From contig CM036170.1 in NCBI GenBank assembly GCA_020631735.1, positions 68,897,737-68,961,736 on the forward strand: 64,000 bases of DNA. The letters run 5' to 3'. This DNA is from Saccharum officinarum (taxonomy: Eukaryota > Streptophyta > Magnoliopsida > Poales > Poaceae). Positions 42,767-55,163 of the stretch are shown here, piece after piece (positions within the stretch are counted from its first letter, which is position 1; each line of letters opens with the position of its first letter). The notes beneath the pieces are model-generated. The model was not told the origin of the DNA. It saw nothing but the letters and a program-made list of their open reading frames with translations, and did no database searches. Made by a program: the position numbers and the translations under genes.

Positions 42767-44720
42767 TGCGAACACAAAGTTGACAAGTATTCTGGTATGT
42801 TTGTTTTGTGATGAGTGATTGTCAATGTGATCTACGAAGTAGGTTGAGTGGTGACTAACTCTACCATGACGAAAGCTATGTGTGCAACATGCCTCTTGGC
42901 TTGTGTTGTGCAGGTGTAGAGCTCAGAGGCGGTGGTCGATGGCGAGGTGAAGGTCAAGGAGGACGTGTCGTGCCGATGGACCGGGGCGGTGAAGGGCGGA
43001 CGTGAGGCTTGAACCGAGAGACCAGGAGCCCGGGTGACTAGCCGCGGTGGCTGACATCTGAGACATCGACAAGCGCAAGTGTACATGAGAGTGACCGTGT
43101 TAACCGAGTCAATACGGCGGACGTGCGGGTCGAGCGAGGCTCAGAGGACTTGGCGTGCTGGCCGGTCGAGGACAGCGGTGACACGTGTTGAGCGGCGGGG
43201 GACGCGTATGGAGTACGCTACTCGTGAGCGGGTTTGGTGGTTTGGGTCTCAAAACCATCGGTGGCAGGTTTACGGGTTTGGGTCTCAAAACCCGAGCGGA
43301 GGTTCCGAGAAGGAACGGACGGCACGTGACGGTATCGGGGTGTTCGCGTCGAGGCGAAGCTACTAATGAGGAGGCGCGGTGGCCGTCGAATGAAGATGAC
43401 ACCGGGTTGGACCATAACGCCCTTGGGCCAAGTGGTTTGACTCAATTGTATATAGGGGCAAAACTGAGATTGTGTAATAGCCCTGTTAAATAGGATGAGG
43501 GAGCCCCCATCTCCCTCACCTCCTCCATTTGCATTTTCTTCATCTTGTTAGGTTTTCCCCTCCCCTTAGGTGCTTGTGAGAGAGAGGTCCACAATTTGAG
43601 AGAATTGTGTAAGAACTCGAGAGATTGTTGCGGGAATGGTAGCCCTAACCACCGCGTGTCCTTCGGGATTCGTTTTGTGAAGATCATCCCTTGTGTTCAT
43701 CTTGTTCTTCACGAGTTCGTCTTTGCCCTTTTTCTTTGGAGGCTTGATTCTTCGTTTTGAGACCGATTTGATTCGTTTCTTTTGTGTTGGGTTGATCTAT
43801 GACGTGAGTTGAGTCTTTTCACCGAATGAGTTCAATCAATTTCTCACGAGATTACAGATCGGGTCAAATCATGGTCTAGGGTTTGAAAATCGGTGTTTTT
43901 CCTTCCTCTTTAGATTTTTCAGTGATTTGCTTGATCTTAGGCGTTGATCTTCTAGAATTAGCCTACCAACTTGGTATTGATCCTCTCTGCAAAGTTTCAA
44001 GTCATTTCAAGGTGTTTTGATCGAATTTTGAGCTTAAAATCGATTTTTCCCGAGAGTAGCTCGTAAATACCAGACGTGTCCGGTATTTTCAACTTTCGAG
44101 TTTCGAGCTTAAATTTGGTGGAAACCTTTCCTATGGTGTCTAGAGGCTATGGTTAAAATTTAATGATTTTTGGATACCATTTGCTAGGGTTTTCGATTTT
44201 TCTCCCAAAGTCGTTTTGTGCTGTCTAGCATACCGGACGTGTTCGGTAGCAGGTCCGATATTTCCGGACGTGTCCGATATGCATACCGGACGTGTCCGGT
44301 ATCAGGTCCGGTATTGCTGACAGCACTCAGTTCAGCAGCCGTTTCTTCCGCGGCTTGTGCGTTTGAGCTCCGTTTTACGTTCCGTCTGTTGCGTTGGACT
44401 TCTACCGTTCCATAGACCTTATCTAGGTGCTATTGTCACCGGTTGGCTTGGGTATCCGAGATTTGAGACCTTGCTTCTTTTCTATAGAAGTGGAGTGTCA
44501 CGATTTCTTGTCTTTTGGTTCGGTGCGCTCTCCATCTTCGATCCGCTTGCTTTGTGGTGATCCGCTGTGTTCCGAGGGAATATCCTCCCTTCTCTAGGGT
44601 CGTGGTCATCACAGTGTTTGTGTTTGTTTCTTAGGGTTTGAGTTTAAGACAACGGCCAAATATTTCGAGAGAAATTTAAGGCTCTTATTCACCCCTCTGA
44701 TCGTCATTTCCGGTCCTTCA
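42767..44720 (+). mobile_element. Second Sirevirus-like solo LTR (1954 bp)
   Basis: Starts TGCGAACAC and ends CCGGTCCTTCA, flanked by the 5-bp target duplication cccat (42762-42766 and 44721-44725). It contains a cluster of ACCGGACGTGTCCGGTAT-type palindromes (44070-44320) and a terminal ttattcacccctctgatc word, the same design as the LTR at 14109-15978 but a different subfamily. No internal region, so a solo LTR. Confidence 0.85.
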
Positions 44721-44725
44721 CCCAT

Positions 44726-47700
44726 TCATGAACAGTCGAGTCCATGGACAGCGACTTTGCTGGTGGTAAAGAGACTTATCGCGAGGAACAGTGAGTGATA
44801 GTAGAACAACTAGAACTTTTTTTCAATACCTGGCAAACCACCCAGCGTCCGTGCGTTCTGTCAGTCGAAAATTGAGGTGACGGGACAGGACGAAGTCGTG
44901 CGCGATATGATAGAAGGTGTTTTTCGGTGGTTAGTGTGCGTGCTCACACTCACAATTCTAGCTTTGCCTCAGAATGTGTATGTGCATGTGCCATACTCTA
45001 AAGAAACAGCGAAGAGATAACTGATTCCCGACCGACCAAACGAAACAGATGCAAATTCGCTCAACCTCAGACTGCCGACCATTCCAAGAGATACCTTAAC
45101 CGCCTTTTTTTTTAAAAAAAAGGTATACTACCTCAGCTGCTTAACGTACGGTGTGGGCTGTGGAGAACCAACTTGAATGACTGAATGCCAACATATATAT
45201 AGTAAAAAAAAATTAGTAAAGCTAGGCTGCTAGCTAATCGAGTCCAAACCACTCCAACTTGTTGGTTGAGCCTACCGTACATGGGCATGGCATTTGGTTT
45301 GATTTTGACTGCACTCTGACAACGAACGCCCTCGACCGGATCGAGTAGTCCGTACCTGGCTCACATGTCACATGGCCAAGAGCGTACGCCTACGGTGTAC
45401 CGCCGTGACATGACAATAAGAGATGTCCTGTAGTAGTGAGTATTCACGAGCGGGGTCGGGGTCGCGGTTGGAGGCAGGAAGCATCCGTATCCTACTGGGA
45501 ATGGCTCGTGCATGCTATACGTATGATTGCGGCGGTGGTCGGCCTGCGGCAGGTCCGACAAGGCAGCCATAGCCGTGGCACGCGCCTGGCTGTGTAGAGT
45601 GGGGGAGAAGAAAGGGATGGCGACCGGCGGCCGGCGAGGCAGAACAGGCCCGGCGGCCCCTGCCCACCACGTTCTCCCCGCCCCGGCGCCCCCTCTTTCG
45701 AGCTGGCAAGGAATCTTGTGCTCATCCCTCCGTCCCCTGCGCTCCTGTGCTCTTTCCAGTCCGTTTCCGTCGAGCATGATGCATGCACGATCACAGGTTG
45801 CCGTTGGGAGGTGCCAATTCAGAGAACCGAATCGCGCTGTCACAGTAACAACATATCCCCGGGCGCGACACGAACACGAGCGATGGATGCGGTAGCCGAC
45901 GACGACGACACGGGCTTTATCCGGCGGAACCCACACATGTGCGCGTCGTATCATGACAAGCACGGCGATCAATCGCTGGCCAACCTACAACTACACGCGC
46001 GGAAGTAAACTAGTGCCAAAGCGTCGGTTGCCTGCCGTAGCCCGTAGCCGTGCCGTGTCTCTCCCAGTCCCACCCAGAGCCCAGAGCAGCGCGTAACGTA
46101 ATGCCCCTCAGCTCGCGCGCCTCGCCACGGCGCTCAATGATTTGTCCCCATCACAACTGCTGTGATTGAGACCAGTTGCAACGGCAACGGCAACAGCAAG
46201 GGAGACTAGATTTTAGACGAGTTGCAACGCAACGGCGAGTAGTCAGTCCATTAATACAGGACACTGCTTCCATTATGCAACGGGAACCGTGCATTAACGC
46301 GCGATGATGGTGTGTGTGATCTGCAGCGGCACCGTTGGTCGATCGGGTGTCGGAGAGGTGCCCAGATGGAGGAGGGTATCCAAATCCAAATCCAAATCCA
46401 ATCGAACAGGGGGTGCATGCAATGCATGGACATGAGCCTTATGGGACGGCAGGGTCGCCATGCGCTGCTTTGCCCTACCACAATAAGGGCTGGGCAGGGC
46501 AGGCATCTGATGGAATGGAAGCTGCCGTGTATGTGTGCCGTGTACGTGTATATATCCATATATCCATCGCAGCGATGGGCGGCCGGCCGGCCCTAGCTCC
46601 CCGTGTCTGCTCATGGGTTGCATGAACCTGATCCGACCTGAATGCAGGTGCCATCGCCCCCGATGGCGAGGTTCGGACCGCCGACGAGTCCCTACAGATT
46701 AAGCTATGATGAGAGATTCAGTCATGCAGCTTGTATTGTATGATTTAAACTTTAAAGCCCGCCCAGTGGTTCCTTGGCCACTTGCCAGGAATATGGAGAG
46801 GAGGATCATCTCATGCATGCATACATGAACATGACTGCCCCGGGGGCCGGGGAACTGTGCATGCAAGCGGCCATGTCAGTGCACCGGTCGGTTTCAGAGG
46901 CACTGTTCCATGTCCTCGTTCGATGGGTTCCGATCTAACGCCGGCTGGCTGCAAGTCACGTACTGGACTGACAGATGATGAAACTTGGGAGTTGGGTGCC
47001 ACAAAGTCAAACTGCTGCTCCGTTTCATGCTAGTACTTCTGTCGTTCTGTGCAGTGGAACGGATCTCCAGCGCACGACTTTGGTCAAACACAGTTGTGAA
47101 TGCCTGCATGAAGTATTGTCAGAGTTACCAGGCAACAGGCAGGCATCCATGAGCACGTACTACTGCAGAATTGCACAGCATGGGCAAGCGCAACCACACG
47201 GCGCTTGGCAATGGCGAGCAAAATCGTACACTAGCTTTGCAACCACCGAATCGCACGGGTCCACGCGCAGGGAACACGAGGGACCGATTGGCCTTTACCA
47301 ATCATTTCGTCAGTAACCAGAGCCAGGCAATCATTTTGTATTGGATGCACAATTGCACAAAGCGGCAACAATCATGCATGCCCGGGCTGGCCGCACTGCA
47401 ACGAGCCAACAGCAGAGCTTTGCATTGGCGTCGGCGTCGCTACTCCGTGTCCGTGCACGGCTGGGCCTGGGCTCGCCGCCGCATCCATCCACGCGTCCAT
47501 CTCTACTGGTAGTACTGGACCATCGCTGGCGCTCGCTAGCTCGTCCTGCGCCGCACTAAAGACCGCCCGCCCGTTTCACCTCGTCAGCAGATCCAGAAGA
47601 AACACCGGCACGATCGTTTTCTTTTGGGGGGCGGCGGGTACAGGCACGAGGGGTGGCGCGCGCGAGCACAGCCAACTGGATTCGGCCGAGCCGGTGACCG

Positions 47701-48886
47701 CACCGGTGGGATGGGAGACATGGCATGTGCAGCCGCCCCGGCACGGCGGCACGTCCATTATTTGGATGCCAATCTCGCAGGAAAGCGCTGGGAGCCCACG
47801 AGTGACATGATGCGCGCCCACTGCCGATGGAGCTAGCTGCCGCGTGAAAGAGCCGTGGGGGCCGGGCGGGCGGTCGCGGTCGCGGCCACGGCCACGGCCA
47901 GGCACATGACATGAGGCGTCCCGCCGATCCGGGCTGGGGTTGGGCGTGTGCGCCGGCCTGTCGGGTCGATCGCTTGCGCTGCTGGCTTGGATGTTGGGTT
48001 GGAGAGGATGCGGGGGGATGGATGATGCGGCGTCAATTTGGGCAGAGGTTGGGACGGATGGGCCGTCCGGCCGGCCGGCGTGCCACGCGGGGGGATGGAC
48101 CGATGGGTGCCAGATCGCACAGCCCCTTGAATAGCGCCTGGTGCAGGGAGCTGGGGCGACGGCGAGGCAGCAGCGTACTGTACCTAGCCTGGTCCATGTC
48201 TGGAGCTTCATGGTACATGTCTAGATGAGAATTGAAATGGTTGGGTTTTGCACTTTGGATTCACCGCGAGATGACACTGCGAAGATTGGATAGGCAACCG
48301 TTGTGTTTGGTCGTTTTATTTCATCAGTACCTTGCTCACTGCAGTAGTCCGTATTTGTTTGGATGCATGAGCTATGAGTCAGAGGTTAAAAGCAATATAG
48401 ACGAGCGTCAACTTATTTACCTGGTGCAGTCGTGCAACTGAGAAGCCATATATTCATGTAAGTATGTGACACATTCAGATAATCAGATCTCAAGTAAGTT
48501 CCAGTAAGGAGCAAGAGCAAATGAACAAGACAACCTGGACTGTACGTTTGAACCTGTCTGTCCTGATCAATCCGTTCAGGTGGACAAAAGTGCAGTAGAA
48601 ATTGCAATATCCGCAAAAGCAGTTTGCGCCGTGAATCTTAGGACACAGACATCTTGTTCAGTGTGGAACAAACATATAGCAGAATAAATGAATAATTGCT
48701 AAACATTGTTCAATTATTTGCATTGTGGGCCAAACTCAATTTACTTCGTGTTGTTACAGACTTCAAAATGAATAATTGCTAAACTCAATTTAGTTCGCTG
48801 GCATATAGGAAGGTGAAACCAAAAAATATGTTGGTTTGAGAAACCGACTGATAAATGCTGCAGAAACACATGAAGACTTCTTCAGT
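44726..48886. other. Intergenic, no gene seen
   Basis: About 4.2 kb. GC-rich patches (45360-46060, 46560-46720, 47560-48220) produce frames on both strands, none with recognisable domains or splice structure. A short CCAAAT repeat lies near 46380-46400. The last 600 bp are AT-rich 3' flank of the resistance gene. Confidence 0.5.
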
Positions 48887-49555
48887 TCATCCTTCAGTTG
48901 CAATATGAGGTAGCAAGGGCCTCCAGTTTCTGAACAGCAACCAACGTTTAATGGTTTCGTCGTCCCATATTAAACTGTCCCACCACAACTGTTCTCCGAT
49001 AGTAGTCACAAACGGGCTGTTTTCATTCACGCCAACTGGGATTTTCCGCAGCTTTGCACAGCCTCTCACCTTGAGGTTCTTCAGAGATGGCAAGACTCCA
49101 CTACAGACAGAGGTTAGCTCAGGAAGCTCCCAAAGTTGCAGCGACTGCAACCTAGGAAGAGTGTCCTCTCCCAAGGCCGAGCTGTCAAACACCCTCTCCA
49201 AAATGTCACAAAATCTTATATGCAATGTTTTAAGGTTTGGAAAGTGTAGTACCGAAGGGAAGAGGCATATGAGATTTGGACAGCAGTCGAAGAGCAAGTG
49301 CTTCAGACAACTGAAACTGGTCACATCTTCCACTCCTTTGCAGAAGGATGACAATTTTTCCATGTTGGAGATCCATAAATTGAGCAAGTTGCCCACCTCA
49401 GACAATGCCTGGACTACCTCTGCTGTCAGAAAACTCTCTAGGTGTTCACAATTTTCCACCCAGAGTTCTCTTACCGCTTCCATACTACTAGTATTCAGAT
49501 CAGAAAGTTGGGTGGCCATTGCTAATCTCTTTAATGATATCAGCTCAGCATGACC
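48887..49555 (-). pseudogene. NLR resistance gene, C-terminal LRR part (split by copia element)
   Basis: Open frame of 222 codons continuing the NB-ARC/LRR gene at 55164-57191. It shows spaced LRR-like leucines (LPSLKNLKVRGCAKLRKIP, FPNLKTLHIRFC) and a C-terminal segment with LWWDSLIWDD, as in grass RPS2-like CC-NLR proteins. After the 5-bp target duplication the frame is the same as that of the upstream piece, so the two were one exon. Separated from its promoter half, it cannot make the receptor unless the element is removed. Confidence 0.9.
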
Positions 49556-49742
49556 GAGAATGTTTGGGGAAAAGTGATTCTATTGATTAGGGCTAACCCT
49601 AGAAGGGTAGCTATATAGGTTCTATACATGGGCCACATGGGCCTAAACACATACTCCAACACCCCCCCGCAGTCTGAACTACCGGCGCAGCGGAGTTCAA
49701 GGCTGAACAAGAAAGAACACACACAACCCCCCACAGACGCAA

Positions 49743-51218
49743 CTAGCCACCGGTGATGTTGAGGCTGGAGCGAAACTCAGCGAAAGTCGAGGACGTGAGG
49801 CCTTTGGTGAAGATGTCCGCGAACTGGGAGGTCGTCGGAACGTGAATAACCCGCACTTCGTCCATGGCCACCCGATCACGGACAAAATGGAGGTCGATCT
49901 CCACATGCTTCGTCCGCTGGTGCTGGATGGGGTTGGTGGAGAGGTAGACCGCACTGACGTTGTCGCAGTAGATCAGTGTGCTCCGGGAGGGCGGAGTGTG
50001 CAACTCCGCAAGCAGCTGCCTGAGCCAGGCGGCCTCCGCCACGCCGTTAGCAACGGCGCGGTACTCCGCCTCGGCGCTGGACCGGGAGACCACCGGCTGG
50101 CGCTTGGACGACCAAGACACCAGGTTGCCGCCCAGGAAGACGGCGTAGCCGGAGGTGGAGCGACGAGTATCCGGGCACCCGGCCCAGTCAGCGTCGGTGT
50201 AAACGGTGAGGTCGGTGGAGGAGTCCCGGTGGAGGAAGAGGCCGTAGTCGAGCGTGCCCTGGAGGTAGCGGAGGAGGCGCTTGAGAGCCGTGAGGTGGGG
50301 CTCCCGGGGGTCATGCATATGGAGGCAGACCTGCTGAACTGCATAGGTGATGTCCGGCCTGGTGAAGGTGAGGTACTGAAGGACCCCGGCGAGACTCCTG
50401 TACGCAGTGGGATCGGCCACCGGTGGTCCCTCAGCCTCAGACAGCTTGCCCTGAGTGTCGACCGAAGTGGAGCATGGGTTGCAGTCAGTCATCCCAGCCC
50501 GCTCCAGAATGTCCCGAGTGTACTGTCGCTGGTGAAGTAGGAGGCCGGTAGGACGGTGCTCAACAGTGACACCGAGGAAGTGGTGGAGCTCACCCAGATC
50601 CTTCATCGCGAACTCCTGCTGGAGAGCGGTGATGATCCGGCGAAGAAGTGGCTCACTGGAGGCGGTGAGGACAATGTCATCAACATAGAGCAACAAGTAG
50701 GCAGTGTCGGCTCCATAGTGGTAGACGAACAAGGACGTATCAGACTTGGCCTCCATGAACCCCAAGGTCAGCAAGAAAGCGGCGAACCGGTGGTTCCACG
50801 CCCGAGGTGCCTGCTTGAGGCCGTAGAGGGACCTGTTGAGCCGGCAGACCATGTCAGGACGGGTGGTGTCGACGAACCCCGTCGGCTGACTGCAGTACAC
50901 CGTCTCGGTAAGAAGGCCATGGAGGAAGGCGTTCTTGACGTCCAGTTGGTGGACGGGCCAAGACCGAGCAAGTGCCAGCGATAGCACGGTACGGACGGTG
51001 GCCGGCTTGACCACCGGGCTGAAAGTCTCATCGTAGTCGACGCCAGAGTGCTGAGTGAAACCCCGGAGGACCCATCGAGCCTTGTAGCACTCGAGAGAGC
51101 CGTCAGCCCGGCGCTTGTGGGTCCAAATCCACTTGCCGATGACGACATTGGCGCCCTGCGGCCGGGGCACCAACTCCCACGTCTGGTTGGCGAGTAGCGC
51201 GGCGTACTCCTCTTCCAT
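49743..51218 (-). CDS. Copia reverse transcriptase and RNase H (491-codon open part of pol)
   Basis: Covers the copia RT (QLDVKNAFLHG, LLLYVDDIVL with the catalytic YVDD) and RNase H (TDADWAGC, SRSSAEAEYRA, ADIFTKGL). It ends with a normal stop just before the polypurine tract. The ORF start shown is the first Met-like codon; the polyprotein continued from integrase before the frame was broken. Confidence 0.9.
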   Translation of the reverse strand: MEEEYAALLANQTWELVPRPQGANVVIGKWIWTHKRRADGSLECYKARWVLRGFTQHSGVDYDETFSPVVKPATVRTVLSLALARSWPVHQLDVKNAFLHGLLTETVYCSQPTGFVDTTRPDMVCRLNRSLYGLKQAPRAWNHRFAAFLLTLGFMEAKSDTSLFVYHYGADTAYLLLYVDDIVLTASSEPLLRRIITALQQEFAMKDLGELHHFLGVTVEHRPTGLLLHQRQYTRDILERAGMTDCNPCSTSVDTQGKLSEAEGPPVADPTAYRSLAGVLQYLTFTRPDITYAVQQVCLHMHDPREPHLTALKRLLRYLQGTLDYGLFLHRDSSTDLTVYTDADWAGCPDTRRSTSGYAVFLGGNLVSWSSKRQPVVSRSSAEAEYRAVANGVAEAAWLRQLLAELHTPPSRSTLIYCDNVSAVYLSTNPIQHQRTKHVEIDLHFVRDRVAMDEVRVIHVPTTSQFADIFTKGLTSSTFAEFRSSLNITGG

Positions 51219-51862
51219 CGCGCGGCGCTAGTGAGGGTCCAACAGGGCGTCGCGGACGGAAGAGGGTACCGGAGAGACCACCGCGTCGCCGGTCGAAGCC
51301 TCGAGGACACGAGGCGGCAGTGTGCCAGCCGCGTGTCTGGTCACCATCGGGTGAACATGCCGCGGGTGTCGGTGAAGTAGCGGCGAGTGGTAGACCAGCG
51401 GGGCACCACGAGCCGGCGGGGACTGCGGCGGTGGTGTCGGTGTCCCCGTTGGAGAAGGAAGCGCGAGCGGCGGCGGCCGCGACCTGCGCTGGTACACCCG
51501 TACCGGCGCGGCGAACCTCGACGGAGGTGCCGGGACGGGATCCGGCGTCGACGACCGACACGACCCCCCGGGGCAGAAGCGGGGGACGAAGGCCCCGGGT
51601 CTGCACCAACCGGAGAGGGTGGGGCCGCGCCCGAGGACGACGGGCCCGGACCCTCCGGGGATCCGAGACCGGGGCCGGCCCAGCGCGCAGCGAAGCGGTA
51701 CCTGCAGGAGACCACGAAAATGTGGCTGGACCACCGGGTCAGTGGAAAACAGGGAGGGTGGGTCAGGTACCGGAGGGGTGGTAGTGCTGGAAAAGGGAAA
51801 GACGGACTCATCGAAGACCACATGGCGAGAGATGAGAACCGTCGGGAGGTAAGGTCAAAGCA

Positions 51863-52411
51863 CTAGTACCCCTTGTGATCCAGAGAGTACCCGAGGAAGA
51901 CACAGAGCGTGGAGCGAGGGTCCAGCTTATGGGAAGAAGTGGCAGCGGTGTTGGGATAACACGCACACCCAAATACGCGGAGTTGATCGTACCGCGGCGG
52001 GGTACCGAAGAGGGCGTGGTGAGGAGTGGGAGCGGGGCAGGCCGCGGAAGGAAGGCGGTTAAGAAGGTAGGTGGAGGTGTGCAGGCCCTCAGCCCAGAAG
52101 CGAGCGGGAAGAGAGGCCTGAAAGAGAAGGGTACACACGGTGTCGTTGGTGGTACGAATCATCCGCTCAGCCTTGCCATTTTGCGAGGAGGTATATGGAC
52201 AAGACATGCGGAGCTGAACCCCATGAGAGAGGAAGAAATCGTGGGCGGTGGAGTTATCAAACTCGCGACCATTGTCACACTGGACGGCCTTGATGGTGAG
52301 GCCGAACTGTGTGGACACCCAAGTAAAGAAGTGGAGGAGCGTGGTAAACGTATCAGACTTCGCACGGAGAGGAAAAGTCCACGAATAATGCGAAAAATCA
52401 TCAACAACCAC
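51863..52411 (-). pseudogene. Copia integrase core fragment
   Basis: Contains the DD-E core landmarks of copia integrases (VDDFSHYSWTFPL, QCDNGREF, YTSSQNGKAERM). It is closed by an in-frame stop at KGY, upstream of the RT frame. Confidence 0.85.
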
Positions 52412-52528
52412 AAGATAGTACTTATAACCAGAAATACTCAGAATAGGAGATGTCCATAGGTCGTAATGTACAAGATCAAAAATACGAGCCGCATGGGAAG
52501 AAGAACTAGAAAAAGGAAGACGAACATG

Positions 52529-52969
52529 TCAGCCCAATTGGCACGCATGACACAGTTGCTCATCATGAGCTCGAGTACATGGAAGACCGGAGCTACGACT
52601 GAGTTGTATCAGGGCATCACGTCCAGGATGGCCGAGGCGCCGGTGCCAGGTGGTAGAGGAAGTAGAAGCGACAAAGGCAGCTGACAAAACGGGCGGCGAA
52701 GAAGACGAAGGAGCCGCCGGGAAGCGAAGAGTGTAAAGGGGCCCGGTGCTGTCACATCGGAGCAGAGGACGCCGGGAAGCCAAATCCTTTACAGTAAGAC
52801 CAGAAGAGTCAAATTCCACAGAACAAGAATTGTTAGCTGTAAACCATCGAATAGAAAGAAGATTATGAACCATAGAAGGAGTAACAAGAACATCAGGAAG
52901 ACGAAAGGAGCCATGAGCACCGGCGGTACCCACAGACGAGACAGGAATACAAGAACCATTAGCGACCAT
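52529..52969 (-). pseudogene. Copia protease-end/GAG-pre-integrase fragment
   Basis: Carries the HRRLGHP...CHACQLG zinc-finger pattern of the GAG-pre-integrase domain (TWHRRLGHPG, LCHACQLG). A stop follows immediately, cutting it off from the integrase core. Confidence 0.8.
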
Positions 52970-53539
52970 AATGGACGAAGGAAGAGAGGAAGAGGGAGAA
53001 TGAATCGACGAAAGTATACCGAGGTCAGGAGTAGTGTGGTAGGTGGCCCCTCGAATCAGCGATCCACTCGGGTCGGACCGGAGGTGTCAGGCCCATGGTG
53101 CTGAACGAGCGAGCCAAGGCCGCCTGATCCTAGCCGGCGACCCCCGGTGGAACCCACGCCGTAGCAGGGAAGGCGCAGGGTGAAGGACCAGTAGAAGGAG
53201 CTCCGGTGAGCATGGCCATCGGTGGGCGAGTGTCGGCTCCGGGGGCATGGTAGGGCCACATGGAGATGCGACCGGACCACGGGTTCTGGAATGAAGGCCA
53301 TGGTGCCCCCCCGTGTGTCCCAGCCGGTGCCGGAGCCTGGTGTTGACCACCCCGGCCACCCCCGCGGCCCCCTCCACGGCGACGACGAGAGCCACGACCC
53401 CCCTACCTCCGCTCGGCCCGGAGGGAGAAGGGCCCAGGAGAGACGACGGTGGCGGAGCAGACGACCGCGGTGGAGCAGGAGGACGCGGCGAAGTAGCAGC
53501 CAGGGCCGTCGAGTTGGACGAGGAAGTGGTAGAGCCCGG

Positions 53540-54301
53540 CTAGAGGCCCTGTGTGAGCTCCTCCATGACGAGATCGTCACGGACCTCCAGGAAGGTGGGG
53601 AAGGGCCTCTGGCGGGTGATCCACGTCCTGAGGTGGGCGTAGCGGTCGCTGAGCCCCCGGAGGACGTTGAGGACCAAGATGCGATCCTCGACGGGCCACC
53701 CGAGATCCCCCAGGGAGTCAGCCATGCCCTTCATCCGACGGCAGAAATCGCCGACGGAGAGGTCATCCTGGACGAAGGTGCGGAAACTCGCGTCGAGACG
53801 CAGAGCCCGGGCCTCAGCGTTGCCCAGGAACTGACCCTCAAGGGCAAGCCATGCCCGGCGCGCGTCCGGAGAGGTGCGGACGAGGTCGTGGAGGTCCAGA
53901 GAGATCGTCCCCAAGATCCAGGAGAGAACGATGCAGTCGAGACGAAGCCACGACGGCGTCTGGACGGCGACCAAGGTGTCGACGAGGACGTGGTCGTCGA
54001 GGACGTAGCGGCGAAGAGTGAGGAGGACCAGATCCCGCCAGCGGGCGTACGAGGGCGACTCCGGCTCGAGAACGACCGGAACGAGCAGGCGAATATTCTG
54101 GACCCCCCCGCTTGGTAGTGCAGCTGAGCCACGAGCGGGTCGGGCGGGTCGTGCCAGAGGACGGCGGTGTGAGACACGCGGCGACCCGGCGAGACAGAGG
54201 AGTTGGCCCCAGCGTCCTGGCCCACGGAGGAGTTGAGGACCCGCTCCGCCTCGGCGATCTGGCGAGCCAGGGCATCGACCGCTTCGCGCTCGTGCTCCCA
54301 C
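53540..54301 (-). pseudogene. Copia gag (UBN2-type) fragment
   Basis: The last 190 or so codons match copia gag of the UBN2/retrotran-gag type (YARWRDLVLLTLRRYVLDDH, DDLSVGDFCRRMKGMADSLG). The first part is in a different frame from the likely start, indicating a frameshift. Confidence 0.75.
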
Positions 54302-55163
54302 ACGAGGGCGGCCGCCCGCACCCAGGCCTGCCCCTCCGCGGCAGAGGCACGTGCGGCGGCGAGGGCAGCGGTGAGAGACGAGGCGTCACGGACGGCGTAT
54401 ATATGGGAAAGCAGTGGTGGTGTCGGGGCCGGGAAGGTCTGGACACTGGCAGGAAAGAGGTTGCCGGCGTCCAGCCCGGCGCCGGGAAGGTGGACGGCGT
54501 CGGCGGGGCGCTCTGCCAGGGCAGCAGCAGCAGCAGCCCCACCCTCCTCAGCGCCTCCTGTAGCCGCGGCGGCAGCAGGATCCCCCCCCCCCGCTTCCCC
54601 CGACCACAGGAGCGGTAACAGAGGAGCCGCCCCCTGCGGCACCCTCAGCAGCGGCGGCTGCTGTGAGGGCAGCGGCGGGGTGAAGAAGAGGTGGATGGGT
54701 GGCGCTGAAGGCAGGAGAGAGGGCAGGGGAAAAGCGGGATCCTGGAGCGGTGCCAACAACGGGCAGATGAAGGGAGTGGCGACCTGCAGCTGCCGCCCCA
54801 GGCAGAACAGCGGCGCCCGCCCCAGGCAAGGCGGCGGCTTCCGCCCCTGGAAGAGCAGCGGCGGCTGTAGGAGCAGGGGATCGGAGGAGATCGGCCCAGG
54901 AAGGGGAGGAGAGGGGAGGGAACAGAGAGAAGAAGGAAGGGGAAGGGGGAGGGCGGCCGGCCATGGCCCCCTGGCGGCAGAGGAGGCCGGCGGCTGCAGG
55001 TGCCTGGCCGGCGGCTTAGGAGGAAGGAGAGGAAAGGCTGGATACCATATTTGGGGAAAAGTGATTCTATTGATTAGGGCTAACCCTAGAAGGGTAGCTA
55101 TATAGGTTCCATACATGGGCCACATGGGCCTTAGTCTCATAGGCCTAAACACATACTCCAACA

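Larger units (their letters stand above)
49561..55163 (-). mobile_element. Ty1/copia retrotransposon with very short LTRs, decayed, inserted in an NLR exon
   Basis: 5603 bp, minus orientation, target duplication gagaa (49556-49560 and 55164-55168). The 5' LTR is 55163-55048 (116 bp) and the 3' LTR 49661-49561 (101 bp; it lacks 15 bp between two aggcc words). A primer-binding site tggtatccagcc (55047-55036) abuts the 5' LTR, and a G-rich polypurine tract (49674-49662) abuts the 3' LTR. Gene order gag - pre-integrase - integrase - reverse transcriptase - RNase H identifies copia. Stops and frame changes break gag-integrase; only the RT-RNase H frame is long. Confidence 0.93.

Noticed and set aside
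45361..48228. Several 100-210-codon frames, chiefly on the minus strand
   Set aside because: GC-rich non-coding patches with overlapping frames, Pro/Arg/His-rich composition and no splice structure or domain.
51320..54618. Long plus-strand frames (e.g. 53222-54118 and 54203-55105)
   Set aside because: Antisense shadows of the GC-rich copia gag-pol on the minus strand.
53731..55161. 476-codon minus-strand frame starting in the copia 5' LTR
   Set aside because: Starts in the LTR, runs through the Pro-rich leader in one frame and the gag region in another; it does not match gag along its length.
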